Shown one piece after another: positions 1-6,829 of a stretch of DNA of 13,683 nucleotides. The stretch's first letter is position 1, and the number at the start of each line of letters is the position of its first letter. The notes beneath the pieces are model-generated. The model was not told the origin of the DNA and did no database searches. It saw nothing but the letters and a program-made list of their open reading frames with translations. The position numbers and the translations under genes were made by a program. Source of the DNA: Pseudonocardiaceae bacterium (GTDB lineage: Bacteria > Actinomycetota > Actinomycetes > Mycobacteriales > Pseudonocardiaceae). The DNA lies in assembly GCA_025937115.1 (NCBI GenBank), contig JAICSB010000039.1, positions 1 to 13,683 of the forward strand, in the 5' to 3' direction.

Positions 1-54
1 CTCGTGGCGCACCGCACAGTGGTACTGGTGCGGGCGAATGTCGCCTGGTGGTAG

Positions 55-139
55 GTCCGAGTGGCGGAATGGCAGACGCGCTAGCTTGAGGTGCTAGTCC
101 CCTACAAAGGGGGTGGGGGTTCAAGTCCCCCCTCGGACA
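55..139 (+). tRNA. tRNA-Leu (anticodon GAG)
   Basis: The 7-bp acceptor stem is complete (GTCCGAG at 55-61 pairs with CTCGGAC at 132-138), with discriminator base A139. The anticodon arm ctagc-TTGAGGT-gctag puts the anticodon GAG at 88-90. A long variable arm (cccctacaaaggggg) marks a class II tRNA, as expected for leucine. The T arm gggGGTTCAAGTCCCC is intact. CCA is not encoded. The gene lies directly upstream of a recombinase module, and tRNA genes are the usual targets of such recombinases, but I found no second copy of its 3' end in the window that would prove integration here. Confidence 0.97.
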
Positions 140-193
140 CACTTTCGTGGCATCCCTGCCACATCTGACGTATCAGTGCTCGAATGCACTTAA

Positions 194-215
194 ACACTGT
201 GAGTCAGTGTCTTTT
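194..215 (+). terminator. Weak intrinsic terminator-like hairpin after tRNA-Leu
   Basis: ACACTG (194-199) pairs with CAGTGT (205-210) around a 5-base loop and is followed by CTTTT. A second hairpin closer to the tRNA, GTGGCA-tccc-TGCCAC (147-162), has no T run. Either could end the tRNA transcript before the next gene. The stems are short, so this is a tentative call. Confidence 0.4.
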
Positions 216-235
216 CGGCTGCCCCGCTGTATGCG

Positions 236-733
236 GTGGGGGTGGTCGTGGTGACCGGCTGTGTGATCGAACCGGTGGTCATCCCGGCCGCATCCCTGCG
301 GCTCGACGGACACGCGAGTGGACTACAGCCCGGATCGCCCGTGACTCGACGCATCCTCCCGCTGCCGACCGTTCCGATACCGCGTACCAGCATGGTCGTC
401 TACGGGCTGGCCGCGGTGGACTGTCGGGGCCGGGTCGCCGACCGCGCTGTTGTGCACGCACTGGGCTGGACACCGGGCACCCGCCTGGACATCCGCGAAA
501 TCCGAGGGCTTCTCATCATCCGCGGCGACACCCACGGTGTGTTCAGCGTGACCGCACAGGGACACCTCCGGCTACCCGCCACCGTCCGGCACTGCTGCGG
601 CCTCGTCCCCGGCGACCGGGTGCTCCTGGCCGCCGACCCCGACCGGGATCTGCTGGTCGTGCATCCACCCGCCGCGCTGGATGACCTGCTCGCCCCGCGC
701 CACGCCGGGCTGCTGGACGGTGATCGCGGATGA
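236..733 (+). CDS. AbrB/SpoVT-like DNA-binding protein paired with recombinase (copy 1)
   Basis: This predicted small DNA-binding protein of the AbrB/MazE/SpoVT swapped-hairpin fold is 165 residues from GTG 236. Two similar halves are visible: about residues 61-98 (DCRGRVADRAVVHALGW, then PGTRLDI and GLLII) and about 105-143 (QGHLRLPATVRHCCGLVPGD, then LLVVHP). The second half carries the classic AbrB pattern of G-x-LPA-x-R with a downstream GD. The stop overlaps the recombinase start as ATGA, so the two are probably translated together. The start is uncertain: no good ribosome binding site precedes 236, and ATG 392 would give a 113-residue protein that still holds both halves. A homologue sits at 10569-10967. 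I infer a regulator of the recombinase or an architectural helper in recombination; a free transcription regulator is also possible. Confidence 0.75.
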   Translation: MGVVVVTGCVIEPVVIPAASLRLDGHASGLQPGSPVTRRILPLPTVPIPRTSMVVYGLAAVDCRGRVADRAVVHALGWTPGTRLDIREIRGLLIIRGDTHGVFSVTAQGHLRLPATVRHCCGLVPGDRVLLAADPDRDLLVVHPPAALDDLLAPRHAGLLDGDRG

Positions 734-1764
734 CGACGCACGCACCGGGGACAGTGACCGCGACTGCGGCCGAGCTGGAGGCCGCACGCCTGGTCCTGGC
801 CCGGATGGGCCTGTCCCCCGCGGATCTGCTGACAGCACCCCAGGTCCGGCCGCCGGTGCCCACCTTCGCCGAGTACATCCCGCTGGTCTCCGCCGCGGTC
901 ACCGACGGCACCCGCCGGGTCTACGGCTCCTACTGGAACCGCGTCCTTGACCAGTGGGGTCAGCGACGTCTCGACGAACCCACCCCCTTGCAGATCAAGC
1001 AGCTGGTCGAACACGTCAAGGCCACCGTGGTCGCCCGGCGCAACGCACGCGGCGGGCGCAGCGCGGGCGAGCACCTGATCGCTGCTTTGCGCTGCCTCTA
1101 CCGGCACGCCGAAGACGACGGCCTGATCGACCCGGCCGACAACCCGGCCAGCAAGGTCACCAAACCCCGCCGCCTGCCCTCCACCCGGCGCGCGGTGCCC
1201 GACACTCGGTTGGGCGAGATTAACGACACTGCCGCCCGCACCGGCAACGACCCGGCGCTGGACAGCCTGCTGCTGCGGCTGCACACCGAGACCGCCTGCC
1301 GCCGAGGTGGCGCACTCGCCCTGCGCCCACAGGATCTCGACCCGGCCCAGTGCCTGATCTTCCTGCGCGAAAAGGGCGAGACTGTTCGCTGGCAGCCGGT
1401 GTCGCCGACCCTCATGGCGCACCTCGAGCACCACGCCAAGGACCGCCACGCCCCCCGCACCGGACAACTGCTCCGCTACGCCGACGGCCGACCGATCACC
1501 ACCCGCCGCTACGACCACCTCTGGACCCGCCTGGGCACACACCTTCCCTGGGTCGCCACCCAGCAGATCTCGACACACTGGCTGCGCCACACCACGCTGA
1601 CCTGGGTGGAACGCAACTTCGGCTACGCCGTCGCCCGCGCCTACGCCGGACACACCGACCACGGCGGCGACGCCGGACCCACCACCACCTATATCCGGGC
1701 CAGCCTCCAGGAGGTCGCCACAGCACTGGCCACCCTCACCGGAGAACCCCACCCCCTCACGTAA
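730..1764 (+). CDS. Tyrosine recombinase / site-specific integrase (copy 1)
   Basis: This 344-residue integrase of the tyrosine recombinase (phage integrase) family cuts and rejoins DNA at attachment sites. An N-terminal SAM-like core-binding domain occupies about residues 40-130 (TFAEYI, then RVYGSYWNRVLDQWG). The catalytic domain, about 155-340, keeps every expected residue: Arg in TACRRGGAL (about 192), Lys in LREKGETVRW (215), H283 and R286 in STHWLRHT, H308 in AYAGHT, and the nucleophile Tyr321 in TTTYIRA. The ATG overlaps the stop of the AbrB-like gene. Third positions are almost all G or C, unlike the second copy at 10964-11980, which is roughly 70% identical by eye. Its nearness to tRNA-Leu suggests that tRNA as target, but this is inference. 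Confidence 0.95.
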   Translation: MTTHAPGTVTATAAELEAARLVLARMGLSPADLLTAPQVRPPVPTFAEYIPLVSAAVTDGTRRVYGSYWNRVLDQWGQRRLDEPTPLQIKQLVEHVKATVVARRNARGGRSAGEHLIAALRCLYRHAEDDGLIDPADNPASKVTKPRRLPSTRRAVPDTRLGEINDTAARTGNDPALDSLLLRLHTETACRRGGALALRPQDLDPAQCLIFLREKGETVRWQPVSPTLMAHLEHHAKDRHAPRTGQLLRYADGRPITTRRYDHLWTRLGTHLPWVATQQISTHWLRHTTLTWVERNFGYAVARAYAGHTDHGGDAGPTTTYIRASLQEVATALATLTGEPHPLT

Positions 1765-2043
1765 CCCGCTACCGCAACCCGGCCTGGGTCCACTGGGTGA
1801 ACCGCCGATGCGCGGTAGGCACCGGCACCGTGACCCTGAAACTGGGTGGGAGATGCCGCCCCGCACTCCCCGCTGGGCAGCACGAACACGATCACGGTGA
1901 ACACCGCCCGATCCTCGACTCGAGTAGGGCCACCCTGGCTGGGGGTGATTGTCTCTTCGCGGGGCGCCCGTGGAAGGGCTGCAGCGGGAGATGTCACGTA
2001 TGTGCGTGTCTTGCCCTCTATGTGGTGTTCAGCCGGTGAGCTT

Positions 2044-2049
2044 GGAGGG
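2044..2049 (+). promoter_or_regulatory. Ribosome binding site fixing the sigma factor start
   Basis: GGAGGG lies 6 bases before GTG 2056 and is the best Shine-Dalgarno match in this region. It favours GTG 2056 over the in-frame ATG 2095, which lacks a comparable site. The 291 bases between the integrase stop and this start contain no convincing gene; I see no clear -35/-10 pair there. Confidence 0.65.
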
Positions 2050-2055
2050 GAGCCC

Positions 2056-2637
2056 GTGATCGGACATGCAGCCGATGACCATAGACGCAAGTCCATGACG
2101 AGCCGATCGGGTATCACGGTGGGCGGGGTGGACTTCGACACCTTTTACGGGGCGAATAGATCAGCGCTGGTCCGGTTTGTGAGGCTCGCCGGTGCTACTG
2201 ACGACGAGGCCAACGACGCGGTCCAGACCGCGTTCGCTGCGTTATTGCAGGTCACCTATCCCATCAGGGAGCCGATGGGGTGGCTGTGCCGGACGGCGCT
2301 TAACGATTTTCGCCGTTCTAACCTGCGTGTCCCTTCCCGGCGGCGCAAGGTGATCGAACGCCCGATCGCGCCGTGGGAGATCCCTGAACCCGGCGCGTCT
2401 GTGCCGTCGGCTGCTGAGGTGGCGGCGGTTGCTGAGCAGACCCGAGTGGTGCTTACCGAGCTGGCCCGCCTGCCCGGCAAACAACGCCAAGTCATGGTCG
2501 CGCACTACGACGGGTTGTCTCATGAGCAGATCGCGGATCTGCTCGGGATGGGCACCGATGCTGTCCGCCAAAACCTGTCCCGGGCGCGCAAGACGCTCCG
2601 GAAACGACACGTGATGACCCGTAAGGATGCCTCATGA
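2056..2637 (+). CDS. ECF-type RNA polymerase sigma factor
   Basis: This 193-residue sigma-70 family protein has ECF size and layout and would direct RNA polymerase to a specific set of promoters. Region 2 is about residues 27-90 (FDTFYGANRSALVRFV, then DDEANDAVQTAFAALL and GWLCRTALNDFRR). Region 4 is about 132-183 (LARLPGKQRQVMVAHYDGLS, then HEQIADLLGM and AVRQNLSRARKTLRK), an intact helix-turn-helix. GTG 2056 is chosen for its strong ribosome binding site; ATG 2095 would shorten it by 13 residues. The stop overlaps the next start as ATGA. ECF factors are usually held by an anti-sigma partner encoded next door, but the overlapping gene shows no zinc-binding HxxxCxxC motif or membrane helix, so control must differ or be absent. 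Its targets are unknown. Confidence 0.88.
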   Translation: MIGHAADDHRRKSMTSRSGITVGGVDFDTFYGANRSALVRFVRLAGATDDEANDAVQTAFAALLQVTYPIREPMGWLCRTALNDFRRSNLRVPSRRRKVIERPIAPWEIPEPGASVPSAAEVAAVAEQTRVVLTELARLPGKQRQVMVAHYDGLSHEQIADLLGMGTDAVRQNLSRARKTLRKRHVMTRKDAS

Positions 2638-3251
2638 CCTGGCACCGTGACCGTCCCACTGACGGCGACGTCCACCTCGACCAGTGGATCAAGACAGCTC
2701 TCGACGCCGAGCGCGCGCAGATGGACACCGCCTTCGATTTCCCGGCTGGCCTGCAAGACGTCTACGCCCGCGCCGGTCTGGCCAGGCCGATGGCCGCCGG
2801 ATCCAGCAGCGACCTGACGCCGGGTACCGGAGGTCACAGTGCCGTCCAGGCCGTGGTCGACCTCATTGAGATGCTCGATGCGCTGCTGGGGGTGGTGAGC
2901 ACCGCCGAGGAGGACACCTCCCCGCAGCAGGGCGTGATGTATCTGAAGATGGCTCGCCAGTTCCTGGCGCAGTTGCGGATTGGTCTGACCGCACGGCGCC
3001 TGACCCAGGCCCGGGCGGTCCAGCTGGTCGACACCATCGCCCACAACCTGACCGAGACGGACAAGATCCTGCGCGCACAGCAGGGAATGTCACTCCACGA
3101 CGCTGTGCACACCCGCATCGGTGAGCTGCGAGACATCGGCGGCGATGTGAACCACCAGACGCAGCGGCTGCGCGAGAAGGTCCTGCTCCTGTTCACCGAC
3201 GTTGATGAACCCGCACCCCGACTCCCCATCCCCACCAACTGTGATCACTGA
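2634..3251 (+). CDS. Unknown protein coupled to sigma factor
   Basis: I do not recognise this 205-residue protein. It is translated from an ATG overlapping the sigma factor stop, which implies linked expression and perhaps direct interaction. The middle part is helical and amphipathic (VVDLIEMLDALLGVV, then KMARQFLAQLRIGLTARRL and VDTIAHNLTETDKIL), and the C-terminal third (RIGELRDIGGDVNHQTQRLR) looks like a coiled coil. No membrane helix, signal peptide or zinc motif is seen, so it is probably cytoplasmic. Its position is where an anti-sigma factor is usually found; a soluble helical anti-sigma or accessory protein is possible, but this is inference from position only. The last residues are coded in DNA that an upstream start of the next gene would also use. 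Confidence 0.8.
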   Translation: MTWHRDRPTDGDVHLDQWIKTALDAERAQMDTAFDFPAGLQDVYARAGLARPMAAGSSSDLTPGTGGHSAVQAVVDLIEMLDALLGVVSTAEEDTSPQQGVMYLKMARQFLAQLRIGLTARRLTQARAVQLVDTIAHNLTETDKILRAQQGMSLHDAVHTRIGELRDIGGDVNHQTQRLREKVLLLFTDVDEPAPRLPIPTNCDH

Positions 3252-3264
3252 ACAGGAGCTGACC

Positions 3265-4446
3265 GTGGGTAAAGCAACACGCAACCGGAAACGCCGACAA
3301 CTATCCACCGGCCAACCGAGCACCGCCAGCAGTGACCCCGCAAGCTGGCAGCACTGGTTACCCGAGGGGCCGCTGGATGGCCATGATCCGCAGACACAGG
3401 CCCTGCTGGCGCGGCTAGCCACCGAACACCACATGCCGTGCAAGCTGACGTACCTAGATGACCCGGTTTTCGGGCGGGGGGCGGTCCCGGTGGCAGACAT
3501 CACAGCAGACGGCACCCTCATCCCGGACCTCAGCGGCACGGTGGATCCCATCCCCGTGGTCATGTTCGAACCGTGCCGGTGCGTGATAAGCCACGATTCC
3601 CGCACCGGCACCGCTCACGATCTCCTCACCGAGGCCATCATCGCGGCTGGATTCCACCGGATCCCCGCCGGACCCGTCTGGACCGGCCGACCCGCTGCGG
3701 GGTGGGGGCTTTACCGCACTGCAGATGGGCTCGTGCTGCGCGATGCCGATGGAGCCATCTACGCCGAAGGCACCACCGCCCTGGACCCGGCCTGGGTGTC
3801 AACAGCCACCAGTCTGGGCAGCGTTTTGGTCCTGCACGGGCCATGCCTGGGCATTCGCACTCCACCCGGTCGTACCCGGGCCTGTTACACCGTCGATGAC
3901 CGCGCCCAGGAAATCCAACGGGGCCGCCGGGACGGACTCCTTGCCGGTGCCACCGTGACCTGGCACCGGCAACCACTCGACGAAACCCTCAGCTGGGTCC
4001 TCTTCCAACCAGGAATGTATTCCCAGCCACTACCCATCGCCTACATACCCCTGTGGGAATTCAACCGTCACGGCGGCCCGGAGACCTTCGGCTTCACCCC
4101 CTTCGGCAGCTTCGCCGAAATCCCCCAAGCCCACGGCATGGTCGCGCACATCACCGACACCGACGTTGACCTCTACCGTCCAGACGTCGACCCCGACCTC
4201 AGCTTCATCTGCGGCTATCACGCCGTCGAAGGCACCACCGACGGCCGCTACGCCGCGTGGAAGCAGGCCGCTCTGACCACCCGGCAGCTTCTCCTGATCA
4301 CCGGACGCCGCGAAATACCCACCGGACCGAGTACCCAAGCCGCAAACCCACCAGCCTCCTACAACCAAACCTGGGAAGTCCTCCACGAATCACACGTCGC
4401 CGTCGTCACCACAACCCCAGACCACCCTGCCCCGCTCACACTCTAA
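3265..4446 (+). CDS. Unknown 393-residue protein with basic N-terminus
   Basis: The family is not recognised. GTG 3265 is preferred over the in-frame ATG 3202 because AGGAG at 3254-3258 sits 6 bases before it and because 3202 would overlap the previous gene by 50 bases. The protein then begins with a strongly basic segment (GKATRNRKRRQ), a style common to several actinobacterial proteins of unknown role. The rest is acidic to neutral, Pro- and Trp-rich, without membrane segments or a signal peptide. Visible landmarks are the Cys-containing FEPCRCVISHDSRTG (about residue 98), GWGLYRTADGLVLRDADGAI (about 145) and a C-terminal region rich in Asp (HITDTDVDLYRPDVDPD). It appears to be the third gene of the sigma factor cluster. 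Codon use is typical of the window's high-GC genes. Confidence 0.8.
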   Translation: MGKATRNRKRRQLSTGQPSTASSDPASWQHWLPEGPLDGHDPQTQALLARLATEHHMPCKLTYLDDPVFGRGAVPVADITADGTLIPDLSGTVDPIPVVMFEPCRCVISHDSRTGTAHDLLTEAIIAAGFHRIPAGPVWTGRPAAGWGLYRTADGLVLRDADGAIYAEGTTALDPAWVSTATSLGSVLVLHGPCLGIRTPPGRTRACYTVDDRAQEIQRGRRDGLLAGATVTWHRQPLDETLSWVLFQPGMYSQPLPIAYIPLWEFNRHGGPETFGFTPFGSFAEIPQAHGMVAHITDTDVDLYRPDVDPDLSFICGYHAVEGTTDGRYAAWKQAALTTRQLLLITGRREIPTGPSTQAANPPASYNQTWEVLHESHVAVVTTTPDHPAPLTL

Positions 4447-4909
4447 AGAGACACAAACCCCCGGACCTCGGGAAGTCTCCAGTCATCGAATCCACGGTAA
4501 GCCTCAATCGGTCACTCGGAATTTGAGTATCGCCTCTCACACCCACGATCGGCCGCGAAAACGCATCAACCAATGTTGAGCGTCCCGCGTTTTGCGTACG
4601 ACGGTGTCGTTGAAATTCATATGTCGCGGCGAGCTTCGTAGTCACAGTGACGGTTTCATCGTCGCGCTGACACTGCTCGGGGTGGCGTCAGCGCATGCGC
4701 CGAGGAAAGCAAGGAGGAGTACCGCCGCGTCGCTTCCGCTCCTCAGCGCGTGACCGCGCTTGCGGTACGGGTCGATTTGCCCTTGAGCTACCGGGAGGCA
4801 TTCGCACGGTTGGAACATTGCTCTCTACCAGTTAACTCCGGGGCATCCCTCGAAGCCGTGCGCCCGCCGCCGAGACCGAACGCATTAACCACACTCCCCA
4901 GCCCGCAGT
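4447..4909. other. Gene-free stretch after the sigma cluster
   Basis: No reading frame here has convincing codon use, and the frames that stay open look like chance. Base composition is closer to even than in the flanking genes (for example around 4530-4620). A short inverted pair, CCCG-gacct-CGGG near 4462, could weakly end the upstream transcript. A GGAAC box (4812-4816) with a GTT 14 bases later resembles an ECF promoter, but the spacing is shorter than usual, so I do not call it. Confidence 0.5.
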
Positions 4910-5065
4910 GTTCAGCCTGTTGGCGTGCCGGTAGGCGGCGCGCAGGGCGACCCCTCACCGCACGGGCAGCTCGGCGGCGATCTCATCGATCCCGCACCCC
5001 TGATCGAGCGTGGCCACGCGCAGCGGGTCCCGGTCAGCTCGATTACCGGTCTTGGTCTGGGCCAT
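4910..5065 (-). pseudogene. HTH-type regulator remnant, nonsense mutation
   Basis: On the minus strand, ATG 5065 has a good ribosome binding site (GGAAGG, 5 bases upstream). It opens a 36-residue frame (MAQTKTGNRADRDPLRVATL, then IDEIAAELPVR) that stops at TGA 4957-4955. The same frame continues after the stop with GVALRAAYRHANRLN. From memory, actinobacterial helix-turn-helix regulators have an IAAE-x-x-R-R-W-G-x-R-P-R-A-A-Y-R-H-A-x-G stretch, so the TGA stands exactly where a Trp (TGG) is expected. The rest of the gene is missing. It probably once encoded a regulator associated with a transfer element, transcribed away from the transfer operon that starts at 5429. The gene match is recalled, not searched. 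Confidence 0.6.
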
Positions 5066-5428
5066 GCACCCCTTCCGGAGCCGTGACGACATGCGCACCT
5101 GATGGTTATCCGCAGGCACCGTACTCCCCCGATAGTCATACTCTTGCGGGTATCTGGGGAAAACAACCCACAACGACCGTGTTTCCGCTGGTTATCGCGC
5201 TGCGATCGCGGGAGAAAGCCCTCCCTGCGCAGGGCGGGAGATTCAGGAGCAAAACGGCTTTCATATTCACGATGACTGACAGCGTCGAACGCAGCGACAC
5301 CCACTCCACGGTCACTGCGACATAACCCGCGCGCTCTAGATTCCCCGGCTCGGCGGTGACGTGCCTGCCAGCAACCCCGCCGAACCGGGTCTCCCCACCA
5401 CCCAGAAAGAGCGATCGAGGAAATCCAC
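5066..5428. other. Upstream region of the transfer operon
   Basis: This non-coding stretch lies between the broken regulator (minus) and the transfer operon (plus), so the promoters for both should lie here. A perfect 12-base palindrome CCCTGCGCAGGG at 5223-5234 could be an operator or hairpin. A 17-codon frame from ATG 5272 has no ribosome binding site at normal distance and is not called. No clear -35/-10 pair stands out. Confidence 0.45.
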
Positions 5429-5767
5429 ATGATACAGACCCACACCTGCGTGAGTGTCCATTGCGATCAGTGCGGGGACGCCCTGGGCAGCCCAGAGCTT
5501 GAGTTGCATTATCGCACCGAGGGCGTCGCGCTGAGGGCCGCGACCGCCGCGAGGTGGCGGGCTGGTTCGGGTGGCCGGTGGATGTGCTCAGCCTGCGCGC
5601 CGGTCCTGACCTGCGAGGTCAAGGGCCACCAGTTCAGCCCGTGGCGTCACCCGGTCCTGCCTAAGGGACTGGTGGCAGTCAGTGAGTACCGGTACTGCCG
5701 CCGGTGCTGCGAGCTGGAGTCACGTCCGGCCACCCGCAGGGGCCATGGCGGGGGTGAGCCCCGATGA
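5429..5767 (+). CDS. Zinc-ribbon protein, first gene of transfer operon
   Basis: This 112-residue protein has three CxxC pairs: CDQC (residues 12-15), CSAC (53-56) and CRRC (90-93), plus Cys62 and His67 (CEVKGHQFS). These could bind one or two zinc ions. The final SEYRYCRRCCELE resembles a zinc ribbon. No membrane segment is seen, so it is probably cytoplasmic. ATG 5429 is preceded by GAGGAAA at a workable distance. The stop overlaps the next start as ATGA, placing it at the head of a coupled operon of transfer genes. Small zinc-binding proteins of unknown function are common just upstream of spd genes in actinomycete elements; a role in DNA binding or regulation of transfer is inference. Confidence 0.8.
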   Translation: MIQTHTCVSVHCDQCGDALGSPELELHYRTEGVALRAATAARWRAGSGGRWMCSACAPVLTCEVKGHQFSPWRHPVLPKGLVAVSEYRYCRRCCELESRPATRRGHGGGEPR

Positions 5768-5880
5768 GCGGCACGTATGCCGGGGTGGTGCTGGTCGTGC
5801 TTGCGGTACTCGCCGGGCTCGGCGCGGTGGCCGGCGCCGCCCGGGGCATGACCGCCAACACCACGGGGGTGACCCCGTGA
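5764..5880 (+). CDS. 38-residue single-pass membrane peptide
   Basis: This very short gene fits exactly between its neighbours: its ATG overlaps the zinc-ribbon stop (ATGA), and its own stop overlaps the next start (GTGA). Residues about 5-26 form one hydrophobic helix (YAGVVLVVLAVLAGLGAVAG), followed by a short polar tail. Coupling on both sides and steady GC-rich third positions argue that it is real. It may be a small Spd-type spread protein in the membrane; the sequence gives no more specific role. Confidence 0.7.
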   Translation: MSGTYAGVVLVVLAVLAGLGAVAGAARGMTANTTGVTP

Positions 5881-6215
5881 ACGTCTCGCACGGTGATGTG
5901 GTGCTGGTGGCGCTGACCGCCCTGGCCGGGTTGGGAGCGCTGGTGGCGTTTCGCTCCGGTGCCCGGGGCGCCTACCGGGTGGCCCGCCAGACCCAGGAAG
6001 TGACCCGCATGGGCGCCACCCTGGGTCGGGCGCTGGCCGTGGGCGCGGTGATCGTCGCCGTGCAGTGGGCCGTGGTCGGCTTCACCACCGACCCCCGCGC
6101 CTGGGGTGTGGTGCTCGGCGTGCCCGCGCTGTTCGCCGGTTCGACGGTGGCCCGGATGTTCACCGTCACCGAACTCCTCCGCGGCCCGGGCTCGGGCCGG
6201 AGGAGGTGGCGGTGA
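5877..6215 (+). CDS. SpdB-like membrane protein
   Basis: This 112-residue protein starts at GTG 5877, which overlaps the previous stop. It has three hydrophobic segments, at about residues 7-25, 52-69 and 74-92, separated by a basic loop (RSGARGAYRVARQTQEVTR), and a basic C-terminal tail (GSGRRRWR). Small multi-pass proteins of this kind in AICEs and Streptomyces conjugative plasmids are called Spd proteins and support spread of the incoming element between compartments of the recipient mycelium. The assignment rests on topology and on its place just before a DUF2637-like gene and the FtsK-type translocase, not on a specific motif. Confidence 0.7.
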   Translation: MNVSHGDVVLVALTALAGLGALVAFRSGARGAYRVARQTQEVTRMGATLGRALAVGAVIVAVQWAVVGFTTDPRAWGVVLGVPALFAGSTVARMFTVTELLRGPGSGRRRWR

Positions 6216-6829
6216 GGAACACCTCCCGCTGCCACGGGGTGCCCCCGGCGGGGGTGCTCAGTGAGGCGCAGCGCCTGGCACGGGACGCTACTGCGGCGGC
6301 GGAGCTGCGCGGTTGGCAGACCCACCCTGATGTTGTTGCGCTGCGGGTTGAGGAGATCCGCACCCAGCTGGACCGGTTGATCTGGGCCGGGATCGTGCTC
6401 GGACTGTGTTTCACCATGACCAACGTCCAACAATTCGCCGCCGCCGGCGCGCGAGTCGGGTCGCTGGCCTGGTGGTCAGCCTGGCTGATGGACCCGATGG
6501 TCTCGCTGGTGCTGCTGGCGGAGCTGCGCGCTGAGCAGGTCACTACCCGCTACCAGGTCCCCACCGGGATCTGGCCCCGGGTCGCGAAGTGGGCCCTGCT
6601 GTCGGCCACCTATCTGATGAACACCTCGACCTCCTGGGCCGCGGGGTCCGCACCGGGAGTGGTGCTGCACTCGGTACCCCCGCTGGTGGTGGTCATCGCC
6701 GCCGAAGCCATCACCGACGTGCAACACGCCCTGACCGAGTGCGTCCAGCGCGCCCACACCACCGCCCTTCAGCGCGCCGAACGCACCACCCCCACCGACC
6801 AGCAACTCAGCACAGCACCCATGCAGTGA
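6212..6829 (+). CDS. DUF2637/SpdB2-like conjugal transfer membrane protein
   Basis: This 205-residue membrane protein starts at GTG 6212, with a perfect AGGAGG at 6201-6206 and an overlap with the preceding stop. After about 50 soluble residues there are four hydrophobic segments (about 57-72, 83-103, 124-142 and 150-168), with the short motif LMDPMVSLVLLAELRAE between the second and third. This arrangement is typical of DUF2637 proteins, which accompany FtsK-type transfer proteins in actinomycete elements and are grouped with SpdB2. It probably sits in the cytoplasmic membrane with TraSA and aids mating-channel formation or intramycelial spread. The family assignment is by eye. Confidence 0.75.
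   Translation: MRNTSRCHGVPPAGVLSEAQRLARDATAAAELRGWQTHPDVVALRVEEIRTQLDRLIWAGIVLGLCFTMTNVQQFAAAGARVGSLAWWSAWLMDPMVSLVLLAELRAEQVTTRYQVPTGIWPRVAKWALLSATYLMNTSTSWAAGSAPGVVLHSVPPLVVVIAAEAITDVQHALTECVQRAHTTALQRAERTTPTDQQLSTAPMQ

Noticed and set aside
400..1866. 488-residue minus-strand open frame
   Set aside because: It is antisense to the clear AbrB-like and recombinase genes and is Gly/Val/Arg-rich, without domains, as expected opposite GC-rich codons.
1846..2055. Upstream extension of the sigma factor frame
   Set aside because: The residues are not protein-like, and a strong ribosome binding site marks GTG 2056.
3202..3264. Upstream start ATG 3202 for the 393-residue protein
   Set aside because: It would overlap the previous gene by 50 bases and lacks a ribosome binding site, while GTG 3265 has AGGAG at good spacing.
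4812..4832. GGAAC...GTT, possible ECF promoter
   Set aside because: The spacing of 14 bases is shorter than usual and no gene follows on that strand.
4750..5325. 191-residue plus-strand open frame
   Set aside because: It has no protein-like pattern or ribosome binding site, and it crosses the minus-strand regulator remnant that explains part of the sequence better.
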